From contig JAXHNH010000025.1 in the NCBI GenBank assembly GCA_034520725.1, positions 1-64,000 on the forward strand: a stretch of 64,000 nt of DNA, in the 5' to 3' direction. The notes below the pieces were generated by a model. The model searched no databases, was not told where the DNA came from, and saw nothing but the letters and a program-made list of their open reading frames with translations. Positions 18,367 through 27,624 of the stretch are shown piece by piece (the stretch's first letter is position 1; each line of letters begins with the position of its first letter). The DNA comes from Gracilimonas sp034520725. Its GTDB lineage: Bacteria; Bacteroidota; Rhodothermia; Balneolales; Balneolaceae. The position numbers and the translations under genes are program-made.

Positions 18367-18786
18367 CGCCCTGAATTTTTTCAAGATCTCTTTCAGATTC
18401 TCATAGCCGGCAGCTTCAATAGCCTTTTTGTATGACATCCACTCAACCTTTTCGATACCCTCTTCTTTCTCTGGTATTAACTCTTCTTTTTGAGTGAAGA
18501 TCATGGAAAACCAGTGGGTTGTTTTACCCATCGTCTTCCCGCTCTCAGGATATTCGTGGTAGGTCTCTCCCACCTTTTTGATGAGGGATGGGATTTTACT
18601 TCCAACTTCTTCAGATACCTCCCGGGCAGCACACATCTCTACCGTCTCTCCTTCTTCATGCTTTCCTTTGGGAAGATCCCAAACCCCATTCCGGAATATC
18701 ATTAGTATCTTGGGATCCTTGCCTTCGTTTAATCGGAAAACAATTCCCCCTGCAGCTGTAATTGGCTCTACTTTAGTGCTACTCAC
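18364..18786 (-). CDS. Nudix hydrolase
   Basis: Nudix enzymes hydrolyse nucleoside diphosphates linked to another moiety. The box G-x5-E-x7-REUxEExGU is complete: GKHEEGETVEMCAA followed by REVSEEVG. The preceding ILMIFRNGVWDLPKGK is the usual substrate-facing strand. I chose the GTG at 18786, giving about 140 residues. GTG overlaps the stop of the DUF1844 gene (GTGAGTAG), a GGAG lies just upstream, and the domain begins six residues in. The alternative ATG at 18897 would add 37 mainly lysine/arginine residues that lie wholly within the DUF1844 gene. The substrate is unknown; the general layout resembles small diadenosine-polyphosphate or (d)NTP hydrolases. Confidence 0.88.
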   Translation of the reverse strand: MSSTKVEPITAAGGIVFRLNEGKDPKILMIFRNGVWDLPKGKHEEGETVEMCAAREVSEEVGSKIPSLIKKVGETYHEYPESGKTMGKTTHWFSMIFTQKEELIPEKEEGIEKVEWMSYKKAIEAAGYENLKEILKKFRA

Positions 18787-19108
18787 TGTCTCCGTTTTTC
18801 TTTTCTTCGCTTCCCGATTCCTTTTCTTTTTTCTTTTCATCGGCATAATTGAGGCGTAGAGTCGTAAGGGTCTGTTCCAGATATCCGGAAGCTTCATCGG
18901 TCAGATTTCCTTTGGTGAATTTTTTCAGCATCGCCAGAGTATCAATAGCATACTTGGCTGAGGAAAGGTCTTTTTCCATTTCCTGAGTTTCCGGATTCTG
19001 GAGTTTACCTAAACTCATCATAGCTATTTGTTGGTGCTGCTGAATCAGCATCATAAAAAGCAGCTGTTCTTGCTGTTCTTCGTTCAGATTTTTGTTGTTT
19101 GTATCCAT
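18779..19108 (-). CDS. DUF1844 family protein
   Basis: A cytoplasmic 109-residue protein. The core (about 12-90) has LLFMMLIQQHQQIAMMSLGK and DLSSAKYAIDTLAMLKKFTK, then LTTLRLNY, matching the DUF1844 pattern in which an oligomeric helical protein has a conserved aspartate-methionine helix. The C-terminal tail (90-109) is a run of E, K and S. The biochemical role of the family is unknown. It is transcribed together with, and overlaps, the Nudix gene downstream. DUF1844 genes are often seen beside unrelated housekeeping genes, so the linkage says little. Confidence 0.85.
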   Translation of the reverse strand: MDTNNKNLNEEQQEQLLFMMLIQQHQQIAMMSLGKLQNPETQEMEKDLSSAKYAIDTLAMLKKFTKGNLTDEASGYLEQTLTTLRLNYADEKKKEKESGSEEKKNGDSE

Positions 19109-19212
19109 TTTAGTCTCTTTTTATTTACACAATTTGATTGTGATAAATTTAATAAAGTTCATTTTTATGTACCTTCAATAATTCTAAGGATAACCAAATT
19201 TATACACATAAT

Positions 19213-20427
19213 ATGGCCGTTTTAAAGCCTTTTAAAGCATGGAGACCCAAACCCGAATTTGCAGAAGAAGTAGCTTGTGTTCCTTATGATGTGATTAACA
19301 CATCTGAAGCAAGAGAAATGGCTGCCGGTAACGAAAAAAGTTTCTTGCATGTGATACGACCTGAGATCGACCATCCTTCCGGAACTTCTGTCTATGACGA
19401 AAAGGTGTATCAGAAAGGAAGAGAAAACCTGTATAGTCTTTTAAACTCAGATCTGTTTATACAGGAGAGAAACAGATCACTGTACATCTACAGATTAACA
19501 ATGAATGGCCGTTCTCAGACCGGCATCTTTGGGTGTGTAAGCGTTGATGATTACAATAAAGATGTGATTCTGAAACATGAAAAGACCCGTCCCGACAAAG
19601 AAAATGATCGGACAAAACATATGGTCACCCAACAAGCACATGCTGAACCTGTTATGCTAACCTTTCGGGATACTGAAGATATTTCGACTTTCATGAATGA
19701 TTTTACTCGTGATAACTCCCCTGTTTACGATATTAAAACTGAAGACGGAATATCTCATACAATATGGAAAGTTGAAGAACACTCACCGTTGGCGGATGCA
19801 TTTGATAAGATCCCTAATATTTATGTAGCTGATGGGCATCACCGTTGTGCAAGTGCAGCTAGAGCGGCGAAAGAAGCAGCTTCTAATAATCCGGATCATG
19901 ATGGCACAGAAGAGTACAATTACTTTCCGGCCGTTCTTTTCCCAACTGATCAACTTGAAATTCTGGCTTATAACCGAATCGCATTGTCTATTCCGGATGA
20001 TTTTTTAAAACAGATGTCCGCCAGGTTCAACGTTAAAAGGAATGCCAATCCCATTCCTCAGAAAAAGGGAACCGTTGCATTCTACCTGAATGATAACTGG
20101 TATAGTATTGAACTTGAAAACAGTGACGGTTCTGATCCTGCCTCTTCGTTGGATATTTCACTTCTTCAGAAACAGGTCTTGGAGCCAATTCTTGGAATCA
20201 AAGACCAACGAACTGATCCGAATATTGATTTTGTGGGTGGTATCAGGGGCACTGACGAACTTGAGAAACTGGTTGATAACGGTGAAGCCGCATTGGGAAT
20301 CAGCCTCTATCCTACCGGTATTGAGGAACTGCTTGAGGTATCGGACGCCGGTTTACTGATGCCTCCAAAATCTACATGGTTTGAACCAAAACTCAGATCG
20401 GGACTTCTTGTTCATACTTTTGAGTGA
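19213..20427 (+). CDS. DUF1015 family protein
   Basis: A soluble 404-residue protein of the DUF1015 family. It begins MAVLKPFKAWRPKPEFAEEV and then ACVPYDVINT, typical of the family. Conserved blocks include HVIRPEIDHP, HEKTRPDKENDRTKHM (about 133-148), IYVADGHHRCASAARAA (about 208-224) and, near the C-terminus, FVGGIRG and LMPPKSTWFEPKLRSGLLVH. The HEKTRP and ADGHHR boxes are probably the active site. The enzymatic function is not firmly established. It lies 37 bp before serC in the same direction, as in many Bacteroidota, so a link to serine or phosphoserine metabolism is a reasonable inference only. Confidence 0.9.
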   Translation: MAVLKPFKAWRPKPEFAEEVACVPYDVINTSEAREMAAGNEKSFLHVIRPEIDHPSGTSVYDEKVYQKGRENLYSLLNSDLFIQERNRSLYIYRLTMNGRSQTGIFGCVSVDDYNKDVILKHEKTRPDKENDRTKHMVTQQAHAEPVMLTFRDTEDISTFMNDFTRDNSPVYDIKTEDGISHTIWKVEEHSPLADAFDKIPNIYVADGHHRCASAARAAKEAASNNPDHDGTEEYNYFPAVLFPTDQLEILAYNRIALSIPDDFLKQMSARFNVKRNANPIPQKKGTVAFYLNDNWYSIELENSDGSDPASSLDISLLQKQVLEPILGIKDQRTDPNIDFVGGIRGTDELEKLVDNGEAALGISLYPTGIEELLEVSDAGLLMPPKSTWFEPKLRSGLLVHTFE

Positions 20428-20464
20428 TCATTACTGAATCAGCTAATTCTAAATTTTAGTCAAA

Positions 20465-21544
20465 ATGCATCGTATACACAATTTTAGCGCCGGACCTGCG
20501 GCCTTACCTGATGAAGTCCTTGAAATAGCCAAAGATGAACTCATGGATTATCACGGACAAGGTAGATCCATCATGGAGCAAAGTCACCGAGGTGAGGCTT
20601 ATACTAGAGTGGACAACGAGGCTAAGGAAAGGCTCAACCGCATTCTCGATCTGGATGATCAGTTTCACATTATGTTTTTGCAAGGGGGAGCCAGTACTCA
20701 ATTCATGCAAGTTCCCTTCAATTTTTTAGAAAAGAATGAAACAGCGGATTATATCAACACAGGGATTTGGTCTAAAAAAGCGATCAAAGAGGCCAAATTA
20801 TTTGGCAATGTAAATGAGTCTTACAACGGGGAAAAGGAGGATTTTAGCCGGGTTCCTCAGAATTCTGAATTGAAATTAAACGAGCAAAGCCGCTACGTCC
20901 ATTTTACCAGTAATAACACCATATATGGCACCCAGTTTTCTAAGGAACCGAAGACAAATGGCATTCCCCTGATCTGCGATGCTTCTTCTGATTTTATCTC
21001 CAGACCTATTGATTCCGATAAATACGGTTTGATCTATGCCGGAGCTCAAAAGAACCTGGGGCCTTCAGGAGTAACGGTTGTTTTGGTACGAAAGGATTTT
21101 CTGAAAACCATTTCAAAAAACGATATCCCAACCATTCTGGATTATAGGACACACGCAGAAAGGATATTCAATACCCCTCCGACTTTTGCCGTTTATATGG
21201 TAAATCTGGTCTTAAAATGGGTTGAAGAACAAGGTGGGATTTCTCATTTCAAGAATCTGAATGCAAAAAAAGCTGATCTGCTTTACAGTGAAATAGATCA
21301 AGATACTTTCTACAAGGGCACGGCTCAAAAGGATTCCAGGTCAAAAATGAATGTAACCTTTCGGCTCCCTGATGAATCTCTTGAAGATCGTTTTATCAAA
21401 GAAGCCGCTGATAATGAATTGGTTGCTTTAAAAGGCCACCGAAATGCAGGTGGCATCCGAGCCAGTATCTACAACGCCTGTAAACTTGAGTCGGTGGAAG
21501 CTCTGGTAAATTTCATGGCCCATTTCCGTAGTAAACACGGTTAA
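20465..21544 (+). CDS. serC: Phosphoserine aminotransferase
   Basis: SerC is a PLP enzyme that converts 3-phosphohydroxypyruvate and glutamate to phosphoserine in serine synthesis, and has a parallel role in pyridoxine synthesis. At 359 residues it has normal length. Hallmarks are NFSAGPAALP (6-15), SHRG (40-43), FLQGGAST (71-78), the PLP-binding lysine K196 in GAQKNLGPSG, and the C-terminal GHRNAGGIRASIYNA. The gene follows DUF1015 and precedes a convergent rhomboid remnant. No serA or serB is in the window. Confidence 0.97.
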   Translation: MHRIHNFSAGPAALPDEVLEIAKDELMDYHGQGRSIMEQSHRGEAYTRVDNEAKERLNRILDLDDQFHIMFLQGGASTQFMQVPFNFLEKNETADYINTGIWSKKAIKEAKLFGNVNESYNGEKEDFSRVPQNSELKLNEQSRYVHFTSNNTIYGTQFSKEPKTNGIPLICDASSDFISRPIDSDKYGLIYAGAQKNLGPSGVTVVLVRKDFLKTISKNDIPTILDYRTHAERIFNTPPTFAVYMVNLVLKWVEEQGGISHFKNLNAKKADLLYSEIDQDTFYKGTAQKDSRSKMNVTFRLPDESLEDRFIKEAADNELVALKGHRNAGGIRASIYNACKLESVEALVNFMAHFRSKHG

Positions 21545-21550
21545 ATCAAT

Positions 21551-22145
21551 TCAGATCAACCCAAAGACCGTTAGAAAATGATCGATCGTATTTGGCACAA
21601 ATACGATCAGGTAAACCAATCCCCACAGGGCACCGGCAATATGTGCCAAATGATTGATCCTTCCTTCTTTTCGGCTTGCGTATACGCTGTATGCTAAAAA
21701 CAAAACACCAAAGATTATAGCCGGTATCCCTATGGGGATGAACATGATGTAAATTGGGTCTAACGGAAACAGAAATATAAAGGCAAAAAGTACACCTTCA
21801 ACGGCTCCGGAAGCCCCAACGGTAGCAAACTCCGGGTTATCTTTTTCTTTGTATAGTGATGGCAGGCTTGAAACAATTAATCCGGAAAAGTATAAGTGCC
21901 AGAAAATGTCCCTGCCCAATGGTTCTTTCCAATACCAATCCAAAGAAAAAGAGGACGAACATATTCAGGAACAGGTGACCCAAACCCGCATGTACAAAAC
22001 CTGAACTGACCAATTCATACCAGGTTTTCTGACGAATGGTACGATAAGGCATCAACATGAATTTGTTAAACAACTGTGGCACTGCGTAAAGTGTCACAAC
22101 CGACACTAACACGTTTAAAGCGATCAGCGAAATAGTAACGGACAT
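21551..22145 (-). pseudogene. Rhomboid family intramembrane serine protease, frameshifted
   Basis: Rhomboids cleave membrane helices using a Ser-His pair. The minus strand has two overlapping frames: 21837-22145 carries the start, GFVHAGLGHLFLNMFVLFFF and LERTIGQGHFLAL; 21551-21943 carries the rest, YFSGLIVSSLPSLY, GASGAVEGVLFAF with the catalytic serine, and HLAHIAGALWG with the catalytic histidine. A single extra base near 21890-21896 separates them; removing it gives one protein of about 198 residues with six membrane segments. The rest of the backbone is intact, so this may be a recent mutation or a sequencing/assembly error. It converges on serC. Confidence 0.85.
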
Positions 22146-22227
22146 TTATTTTTTCTTTTTAAGTTAAGATGAAAACCGGTCTATTGCAGAAGAATCAGAA
22201 AGTGTTGTACATTTGTGATGATCTAAA

Positions 22228-22299
22228 GCCGAAGTAGCTCAGTGGTAGAGCAATTCTCTCGTAAAGAATAGGTCGTCGGTTCAAATCCGATCTTCGGCT
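22228..22299 (+). tRNA. tRNA-Thr (CGT)
   Basis: Acceptor GCCGAAG pairs with CTTCGGC, with T as discriminator and no encoded CCA. The D-arm is GCTC/GAGC, and the anticodon arm ATTCT-CTCGTAA-AGAAT places CGT in the loop. The T-loop is TTCAAAT. It lies alone between the rhomboid remnant and rlpA. Confidence 0.95.
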
Positions 22300-22408
22300 C
22301 AAATTAAAGTTTCTGACACTTCAGATTCTGACTAAACTTATTAACTCAGTTTAGCATTTCTTGGTAAAGCGAAATATATTTTCGTAATTAGAATCAATTA
22401 TCATCTGC

Positions 22409-23071
22409 ATGAGATCATTACAAGTAACATTTATCATTGTATTAGGGATTTTTGTGTTAACCGGCTGCGGTATGTCCAAAGAAACCCTCGATGCTGACTA
22501 TGCATCCACAGAAAATGCTCGTGCTATAGAAAATGGGATCTCAAGCTGGTACGGTCCAAACTTTCATGGTAAACTGACTGCCAACGGTGAGATCTATGAT
22601 ATGAACGGTATAACAGCTGCACATCGTACTCTGCCATTCGGAACTATTCTGCTTGTTGAAAATCTGGATAACGGTAAAACCGTTCAGGTCAGAGTCAATG
22701 ATCGCGGACCGTATGCCAAAAACCGGATCATAGACTTGTCAAAAGGGGCTGCTGAAAGAATTGAAATGATCGGTCCGGGCACGGCACGGGTTCGAATTTA
22801 CCTGCTTGAAGGTGATCTTGAAAACTCACGAGTTACGGATCTCAAGGTTCCCACTTATACTGTTCAACTCGGATCATATAAAGATATCAACCAAGCTGAG
22901 TTACAGACTCAGCAGATCGATGGAACCCGCATTGAGACCATTGAAGCCAGCGACAATACATTTTACCGGGTCTATTATGGCACATACACTGATCCTGATG
23001 AAGCCAGGCAGCAAATGCAGCGACTTAACAACATGGGCTATGCAGGCTTTGTGAAGCAGATTGAAAATTAA
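22409..23071 (+). CDS. rlpA: Septal ring lytic transglycosylase RlpA family lipoprotein
   Basis: A 220-residue envelope lipoprotein. The signal ends LTGC, with lipidated cysteine at 20. A double-psi beta-barrel follows (about 45-130) with GISSWYGPNFHGKLTANGE, MNGITAAHRTLPFGT and VNDRGPYAKNRIIDLS, the RlpA features including the catalytic-type E, H and D positions. A C-terminal SPOR domain (about 147-220, YTVQLGSYKDINQAE) binds denuded septal peptidoglycan. RlpA proteins cleave naked glycan strands or act in daughter-cell separation. The gene stands alone after tRNA-Thr. Confidence 0.95.
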   Translation: MRSLQVTFIIVLGIFVLTGCGMSKETLDADYASTENARAIENGISSWYGPNFHGKLTANGEIYDMNGITAAHRTLPFGTILLVENLDNGKTVQVRVNDRGPYAKNRIIDLSKGAAERIEMIGPGTARVRIYLLEGDLENSRVTDLKVPTYTVQLGSYKDINQAELQTQQIDGTRIETIEASDNTFYRVYYGTYTDPDEARQQMQRLNNMGYAGFVKQIEN

Positions 23072-23139
23072 TTGGTCTTTCCGGGATTGATAATTCCTTT
23101 TTTTCCGTTTTTCGCACAAACAATAAAACTACATATGTT

Positions 23140-24618
23140 ATGAAAAAGAATATCATTGTTATTGGAAGCGGATTTGGTGGATTAGGTGCAGCATCTCGAT
23201 TACTATCTTCCGGACACGATGTAACCATCCTTGAAAAAAGAGACAAATTGGGTGGGCGGGCTTACGTATACGAAAAAAACGGATTTAAATTTGATGGCGG
23301 CCCTACGGTTATCACTGCTCCCTTCATGTTCGATGATATCTTTGAGGCAGCCGGCAAAAAAAGAGAAGATTATTTTGAACTGGTGCCCTGTGATCCATTC
23401 TACAGGATCTTTGATCACGAGGGCAAAGGTTTTGATTACAACAGTGACCATGATTTCATTCTTTCTGAAATTGAGAAACGTAGTCCCGGCGATGTTAAAG
23501 GCTATGAGGAATTCATTAAGACCACCAAACCCATTTTTGAAAAAGGGTTTATAGAGCTGGCAGATAAGCCGTTCCTCAAATTCACTGATATGTTGAAGGT
23601 GGCTCCGGATCTTATCAAATTAAAGTCACATCAGTCAGTTTATAAATATGTATCTCAGTTTATTGAGGACGAGTTCCTGAGAAGAGCTTTTTCCTTCCAT
23701 CCCTTGCTGGTTGGCGGGAATCCTTTTGATACCACCTCCATCTACTCCATGATCCACTATCTGGAACGGGAATGGGGTGTACACTACGCAATGGGTGGAA
23801 CCGGTGCCATTGTAAACGCTTTGGAGAAACTGATTCGAGAGCAAGGCGGAAAAATTCACACTGAAACCGAAGTAGACGAGATCCTTGTTAAGGATGGAAA
23901 AGCGGTAGGCGTCCGACTGAAAGACGGTGAAACACTGGAGGCAGATGAAGTAGTCTCCAATGCAGATGTTGCATTTACCTATAAGAACCTGATCAACCCA
24001 AAACATCGCAAGAAATATACAGATCGCAAGATCGAGAAGACCAAGTATAGCATGTCTTTGTTTGTGATCTATTTCGGTACCAAGAAACGGTACAACGACA
24101 CAAACCTGGCACACCACAACATTATTTTGGGCGAGCGGTATAAAGGACTGCTTTCAGACATCTTCCACGATAAAAAGCTATCTGATGATTTTTCACTCTA
24201 TCTGCATATGCCTACTATAACGGACTCGAGCATGGCGCCAGAAGGACATGAGGCATTTTATGTACTTTCTCCTGTTCCACATTTAGACAGTAAAACCGAC
24301 TGGAATGAAATGGCACCGATCTATCGGGATAAGATCATGAACTTCCTTGAAGAGAATTACCTGCCGGATCTTCAGGAAAATCTGGTGGCAGAACATTACA
24401 TCGACCCCCTGCACTTTCAAAATGAACTGAACAGTTATAAGGGATCTGCTTTTTCTGTTGAACCGATCCTGACGCAGTCAGCCTGGTTCCGTCCACATAA
24501 CAAATCTGAAGACGTAGACAGTCTGTATTTTGTGGGAGCCGGAACACATCCGGGGGCTGGATTACCGGGAGTACTTTCGTCATCGATCATTGCTCAGGAT
24601 CTCATAGGAAAAGCTTAG
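23140..24618 (+). CDS. crtI: Phytoene desaturase (CrtI family)
   Basis: CrtI-type FAD enzymes introduce double bases into phytoene to give coloured carotenoids such as neurosporene or lycopene at the membrane. The protein (492 residues) starts with the FAD-binding GxGxxG in IIVIGSGFGGLGAASRL, followed by EKRDKLGGRAYVYEKNGFKF and DGGPTVIT. The mid part shows FHPLLVGGNPFDTTSIYSMI and GTGAIVNALEKLI. The C-terminus carries the carotenoid desaturase signature LYFVGAGTHPGAGLPGVLSS. No crtB, crtE or crtY is adjacent, so the rest of the pathway is elsewhere. A CrtD- or CrtO-like relative acting on another step cannot be excluded. Confidence 0.9.
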   Translation: MKKNIIVIGSGFGGLGAASRLLSSGHDVTILEKRDKLGGRAYVYEKNGFKFDGGPTVITAPFMFDDIFEAAGKKREDYFELVPCDPFYRIFDHEGKGFDYNSDHDFILSEIEKRSPGDVKGYEEFIKTTKPIFEKGFIELADKPFLKFTDMLKVAPDLIKLKSHQSVYKYVSQFIEDEFLRRAFSFHPLLVGGNPFDTTSIYSMIHYLEREWGVHYAMGGTGAIVNALEKLIREQGGKIHTETEVDEILVKDGKAVGVRLKDGETLEADEVVSNADVAFTYKNLINPKHRKKYTDRKIEKTKYSMSLFVIYFGTKKRYNDTNLAHHNIILGERYKGLLSDIFHDKKLSDDFSLYLHMPTITDSSMAPEGHEAFYVLSPVPHLDSKTDWNEMAPIYRDKIMNFLEENYLPDLQENLVAEHYIDPLHFQNELNSYKGSAFSVEPILTQSAWFRPHNKSEDVDSLYFVGAGTHPGAGLPGVLSSSIIAQDLIGKA

Positions 24619-24725
24619 GAATTAACATCAACATTTAGATAAAAGCTGTTTAATTCCAACCTGGCTTCATAATATCTTTATCAGATTCACTTAGGTTCTG
24701 ATAAAGATCATTGGAGTTAACAGTG

Positions 24726-25043
24726 ATGAAAACAGCTTTTGTAATATTCATGGTCCTTCACGGATTGATCCATCTGCTTGGCTTTTTAAAAGCTTTTGAG
24801 TTAGCTGAGATAAAAGAACTGAGAATGCCCATCACAAAAGCCTCCGGAATGATCTGGCTTATCACCTCTATCCTTTTCATTGTTACAGCCGCTCTTTACC
24901 TGTCGAATTCAGGATTGTACTTAGGCTTCGGAGTCTCCGGTGTTACTTTGTCTCAGGCCCTGATCTGGCGTGATTGGGAAGATGCCAAGTTTGGCAGTAT
25001 CCCAAACCTGATATTTGGAATAGCTCTCTTTCTATCTATCTAA
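24726..25043 (+). CDS. Small membrane protein of unknown function
   Basis: A 105-residue hydrophobic protein with four predicted membrane segments (about 1-20, 37-58, 61-78 and 86-103). The start chosen is the ATG at 24726, which has a GGAG nine bases upstream; a TTG at 24711 would add five residues. AFVIFMVLHGLIHLLGF and GMIWLITSILFIVTAALYL are the clearest segments. It resembles small uncharacterised membrane proteins of Bacteroidota but I cannot name a family. It stands alone between crtI and the amidase. Confidence 0.65.
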   Translation: MKTAFVIFMVLHGLIHLLGFLKAFELAEIKELRMPITKASGMIWLITSILFIVTAALYLSNSGLYLGFGVSGVTLSQALIWRDWEDAKFGSIPNLIFGIALFLSI

Positions 25044-25135
25044 GTATCCAATTTTGTAAAATCTTAACAGAAAGATGTATGTACCCTATCTCCATTGTAT
25101 ATTCATGATCTAATCATGGAATAAATCTATATACG

Positions 25136-26689
25136 ATGAGAAAATTACTGTTTTTAGTTGCCCTGTCACTCCTATTTGTTGCCTGTCAAACTCAAACCCA
25201 GCCTAGTTTTGATGATCTTGACCTTGAAGAAATAACCATTACTGAACTTAGAGAAGGATATAAAAACGGCACCTTTACCATAGAGGAAGTGACTTCAGCC
25301 TACCTGGAACGTATCTCTGAAAAAGATCAAAATGGTCCAAAGCTGAATTCAATGCTTTACATCAATCCAAATGCATTGGACTTAGCCAAAGAATTGGATT
25401 CTTTACTCCAAGAAGGAAACTCACGTGGACCGCTTCACGGAATCCCGGTTGTGCTAAAAGACAATATTAACACCAAAGACATGCCAACCACTGCCGGAGC
25501 TAACATTCTTGAGGGATCTGTACCTGATCAGGATGCTTTCATCACCAGAAAATTACGCGATGCCGGCGCCATCATTCTTGGCAAGGCAAATCTGAGTGAA
25601 TGGGCTAATTTCCACAGCAGCTTTTCCTCCAGTGGATGGAGTGCATTGGGTGGACAAGTAAATAATCCCTATGATCTAACAAGGAATCCTTGCGGTTCCA
25701 GTTCCGGTCCGGGAGCAGCAACTTCAGGTAATATGACCGTTTTTGCTATTGGGACAGAAACCAACGGATCTATAACCTGTCCTTCATCTGCCAACGGATT
25801 GGTTGGAATTAAACCGACCGTAGGATTGATGAGTCGATCCGGTATCATTCCCATTTCCTACACACAGGATACTGCCGGACCTATGGCTCGAACCGTTACT
25901 GATGCAGCTATCGCACTCGGCACCATGGTTGGTGTTGATCCTGCTGATGATAAAACTACTGCTAGTGAAGGAAATTACCACACAGATTATACTCAGTTTC
26001 TTAAAGAAGACGGGTTAGCCGGAAAACGTATTGGCCTGTGGACAGGATCTCTGGGTGGCCATTTCAGAGTGGACACTCTCATGCACGAAACCGTCCGTTT
26101 GCTGGAAGCACAGGGTGCTAAAGTTATTGAAATAGAGCAGATCTCAGAACAAAATGCAGGCGGTGATTCTTATCAAATCATGCTGTTTGAGTTTAAGGAT
26201 GGTCTCAATAAATACTTTGAATCTCTTGGTGATGATGCTCCTGTCAAAAACATGGACGAACTGGTAGAAGCAACCCTAAATGATCCTGAAGAAATGAGAT
26301 ATTTTGATCACGACATCCTGATACAGGCTAATGAAAAAGGCAGCCTTGATTCTGAAGAATATCAGGAAGCTTTGGAGCGTATGCTCAGAATTACCCGTGA
26401 GGAAGGTATTGACCGAGTGATGGATGAGCATGAACTGGATGCTATAATAGGCCCCACCGGTGGACCGGCCTGGAAAACAGATCTCACAAATGGTGATAAC
26501 TTTGCTGTATCCTCCAGCTCTCCGGCTGCGCGTTCAGGATATCCCAATATTACGGTTCCAATGGGATACATTGACGGCCTTCCTGTTGGCATTTCATTTT
26601 TCGGTAGAGCCTGGAGTGAACCTGTTCTCCTAGAGATTGCCTATTCCTTTGAACAGGCAACTAATGTGAGAAAAGCTCCCGGTTTATAA
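25136..26689 (+). CDS. Amidase signature family lipoprotein
   Basis: An amide-hydrolysing enzyme with a lipoprotein leader (LLFVAC, cysteine at 17), so it acts in the periplasm or at the outer membrane. The 517 residues have the Ser-cisSer-Lys triad: K108 in PVVLKDNINTK, the cis-serine region CGSSSGPG (186-193) and S212 in GTETNGSITCPSSANG. GLVGIKPTVGLMSRSGIIPI follows, and the C-terminal FGRAWSEPVLLEIAYSFEQA closes the fold. The usual GGSSGG is here GSSSGP. The substrate is unknown; it is likely an exported amidase used on peptides or amides. It is a single-gene unit ended by a strong terminator. Confidence 0.92.
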   Translation: MRKLLFLVALSLLFVACQTQTQPSFDDLDLEEITITELREGYKNGTFTIEEVTSAYLERISEKDQNGPKLNSMLYINPNALDLAKELDSLLQEGNSRGPLHGIPVVLKDNINTKDMPTTAGANILEGSVPDQDAFITRKLRDAGAIILGKANLSEWANFHSSFSSSGWSALGGQVNNPYDLTRNPCGSSSGPGAATSGNMTVFAIGTETNGSITCPSSANGLVGIKPTVGLMSRSGIIPISYTQDTAGPMARTVTDAAIALGTMVGVDPADDKTTASEGNYHTDYTQFLKEDGLAGKRIGLWTGSLGGHFRVDTLMHETVRLLEAQGAKVIEIEQISEQNAGGDSYQIMLFEFKDGLNKYFESLGDDAPVKNMDELVEATLNDPEEMRYFDHDILIQANEKGSLDSEEYQEALERMLRITREEGIDRVMDEHELDAIIGPTGGPAWKTDLTNGDNFAVSSSSPAARSGYPNITVPMGYIDGLPVGISFFGRAWSEPVLLEIAYSFEQATNVRKAPGL

Positions 26690-26712
26690 TTCGGCTTCAA
26701 AATTTAGTTGAT

Positions 26713-26747
26713 ATAAAAAAAGGGCACTTTTAAGTGCCCTTTTTTAT
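26713..26747. terminator. Bidirectional terminator between amidase and transaldolase
   Basis: AAAAGGGCACTT and AAGTGCCCTTTT form a stem around a short TTA-type loop, with A and T runs on both sides. It serves the convergent amidase and transaldolase genes. Confidence 0.88.
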
Positions 26748-26763
26748 TAAAATCGAGAATTAA

Positions 26764-27420
26764 TTACTTCAGACTTTCCTGTAGGTCTTCCCAGTCTTTA
26801 AGGAAACGCTCCAGGCCACTATCAGTTAGCGGATGCTTCAGCAAGCTCTTGATCACATTGAGAGGCATGGTTGCCACATCAGCACCCTCTTTTGCACATT
26901 CAAGCAAGTGCATTGGGTGACGAATACTTGCTGCCAACACTTCAGTCTCGTATCCGTAGTTGTCATAAATAGTCACAATATCACGGATCAGCTGCATACC
27001 GTCCGTTGAAATATCATCCAGTCTCCCCAGGAATGGAGAAATGTAAGTAGCACCGGCCTTTGCAGCGATCAATGCCTGAGTTGGTGAGAAGCAAAGCGTA
27101 CAATTTGTTTTAATTCCCTCTTCTGAGAACGTCTTGATGGCTTTAATTCCATCTTTAATTAAAGGGATTTTAACAACAACGTTGTCGGCAATAGCGGCGA
27201 TCTGTCGTCCTTCTTCAATCATTTCTTCGTAGGTTGTAGAAACAACCTCAGCGGAAACATCACCTTCTACAATATCACATATCTTTGCAATGTGGGATTC
27301 AAAGTCTTTGACCCCTATTTTTGCACAAAGGCTGGGATTCGTGGTTACACCATCAAGAACACCGAGATCGTTGGCTTCTTTAATTTCATCTAGATCAGCG
27401 GTATCAATAAAAAATTTCAT
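26764..27420 (-). CDS. Transaldolase (short, TalC/FSA subfamily)
   Basis: A cytoplasmic TIM-barrel enzyme (218 residues) that transfers a dihydroxyacetone unit in the pentose phosphate pathway, or cleaves fructose 6-phosphate in close relatives. MKFFIDTADLDEIKEAN and VLDGVTTNPSL open the barrel. K84 in VVVKIPL is the Schiff-base lysine. NCTLCFSPTQALIAAKAGAT and YISPFLGRLDD follow, and the C-terminal ADVATMPLNVIKSLLKHPLT closes the site. Length and motifs fit the short subfamily rather than TalA/B. Substrate choice between sedoheptulose transfer and fructose cleavage cannot be decided from sequence alone. Confidence 0.94.
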   Translation of the reverse strand: MKFFIDTADLDEIKEANDLGVLDGVTTNPSLCAKIGVKDFESHIAKICDIVEGDVSAEVVSTTYEEMIEEGRQIAAIADNVVVKIPLIKDGIKAIKTFSEEGIKTNCTLCFSPTQALIAAKAGATYISPFLGRLDDISTDGMQLIRDIVTIYDNYGYETEVLAASIRHPMHLLECAKEGADVATMPLNVIKSLLKHPLTDSGLERFLKDWEDLQESLK

Positions 27421-27624
27421 CAGCGAGAGAAAGTTTAGTTAAGAATTAGCATCAAATATAAAGATAAGTATTTCATTCCTCCCATTCATTGTGAATCAAA
27501 GAGTTCATCAAGTCAGATACTTTCCTTTTTTTACAAATTAACACCTTACAAACCAAACTTTCTCGAGAACTTTGGTGTATTACATAAAATACTTGAAATC
27601 ATTAAAAAAACAGACCTAGATCAA

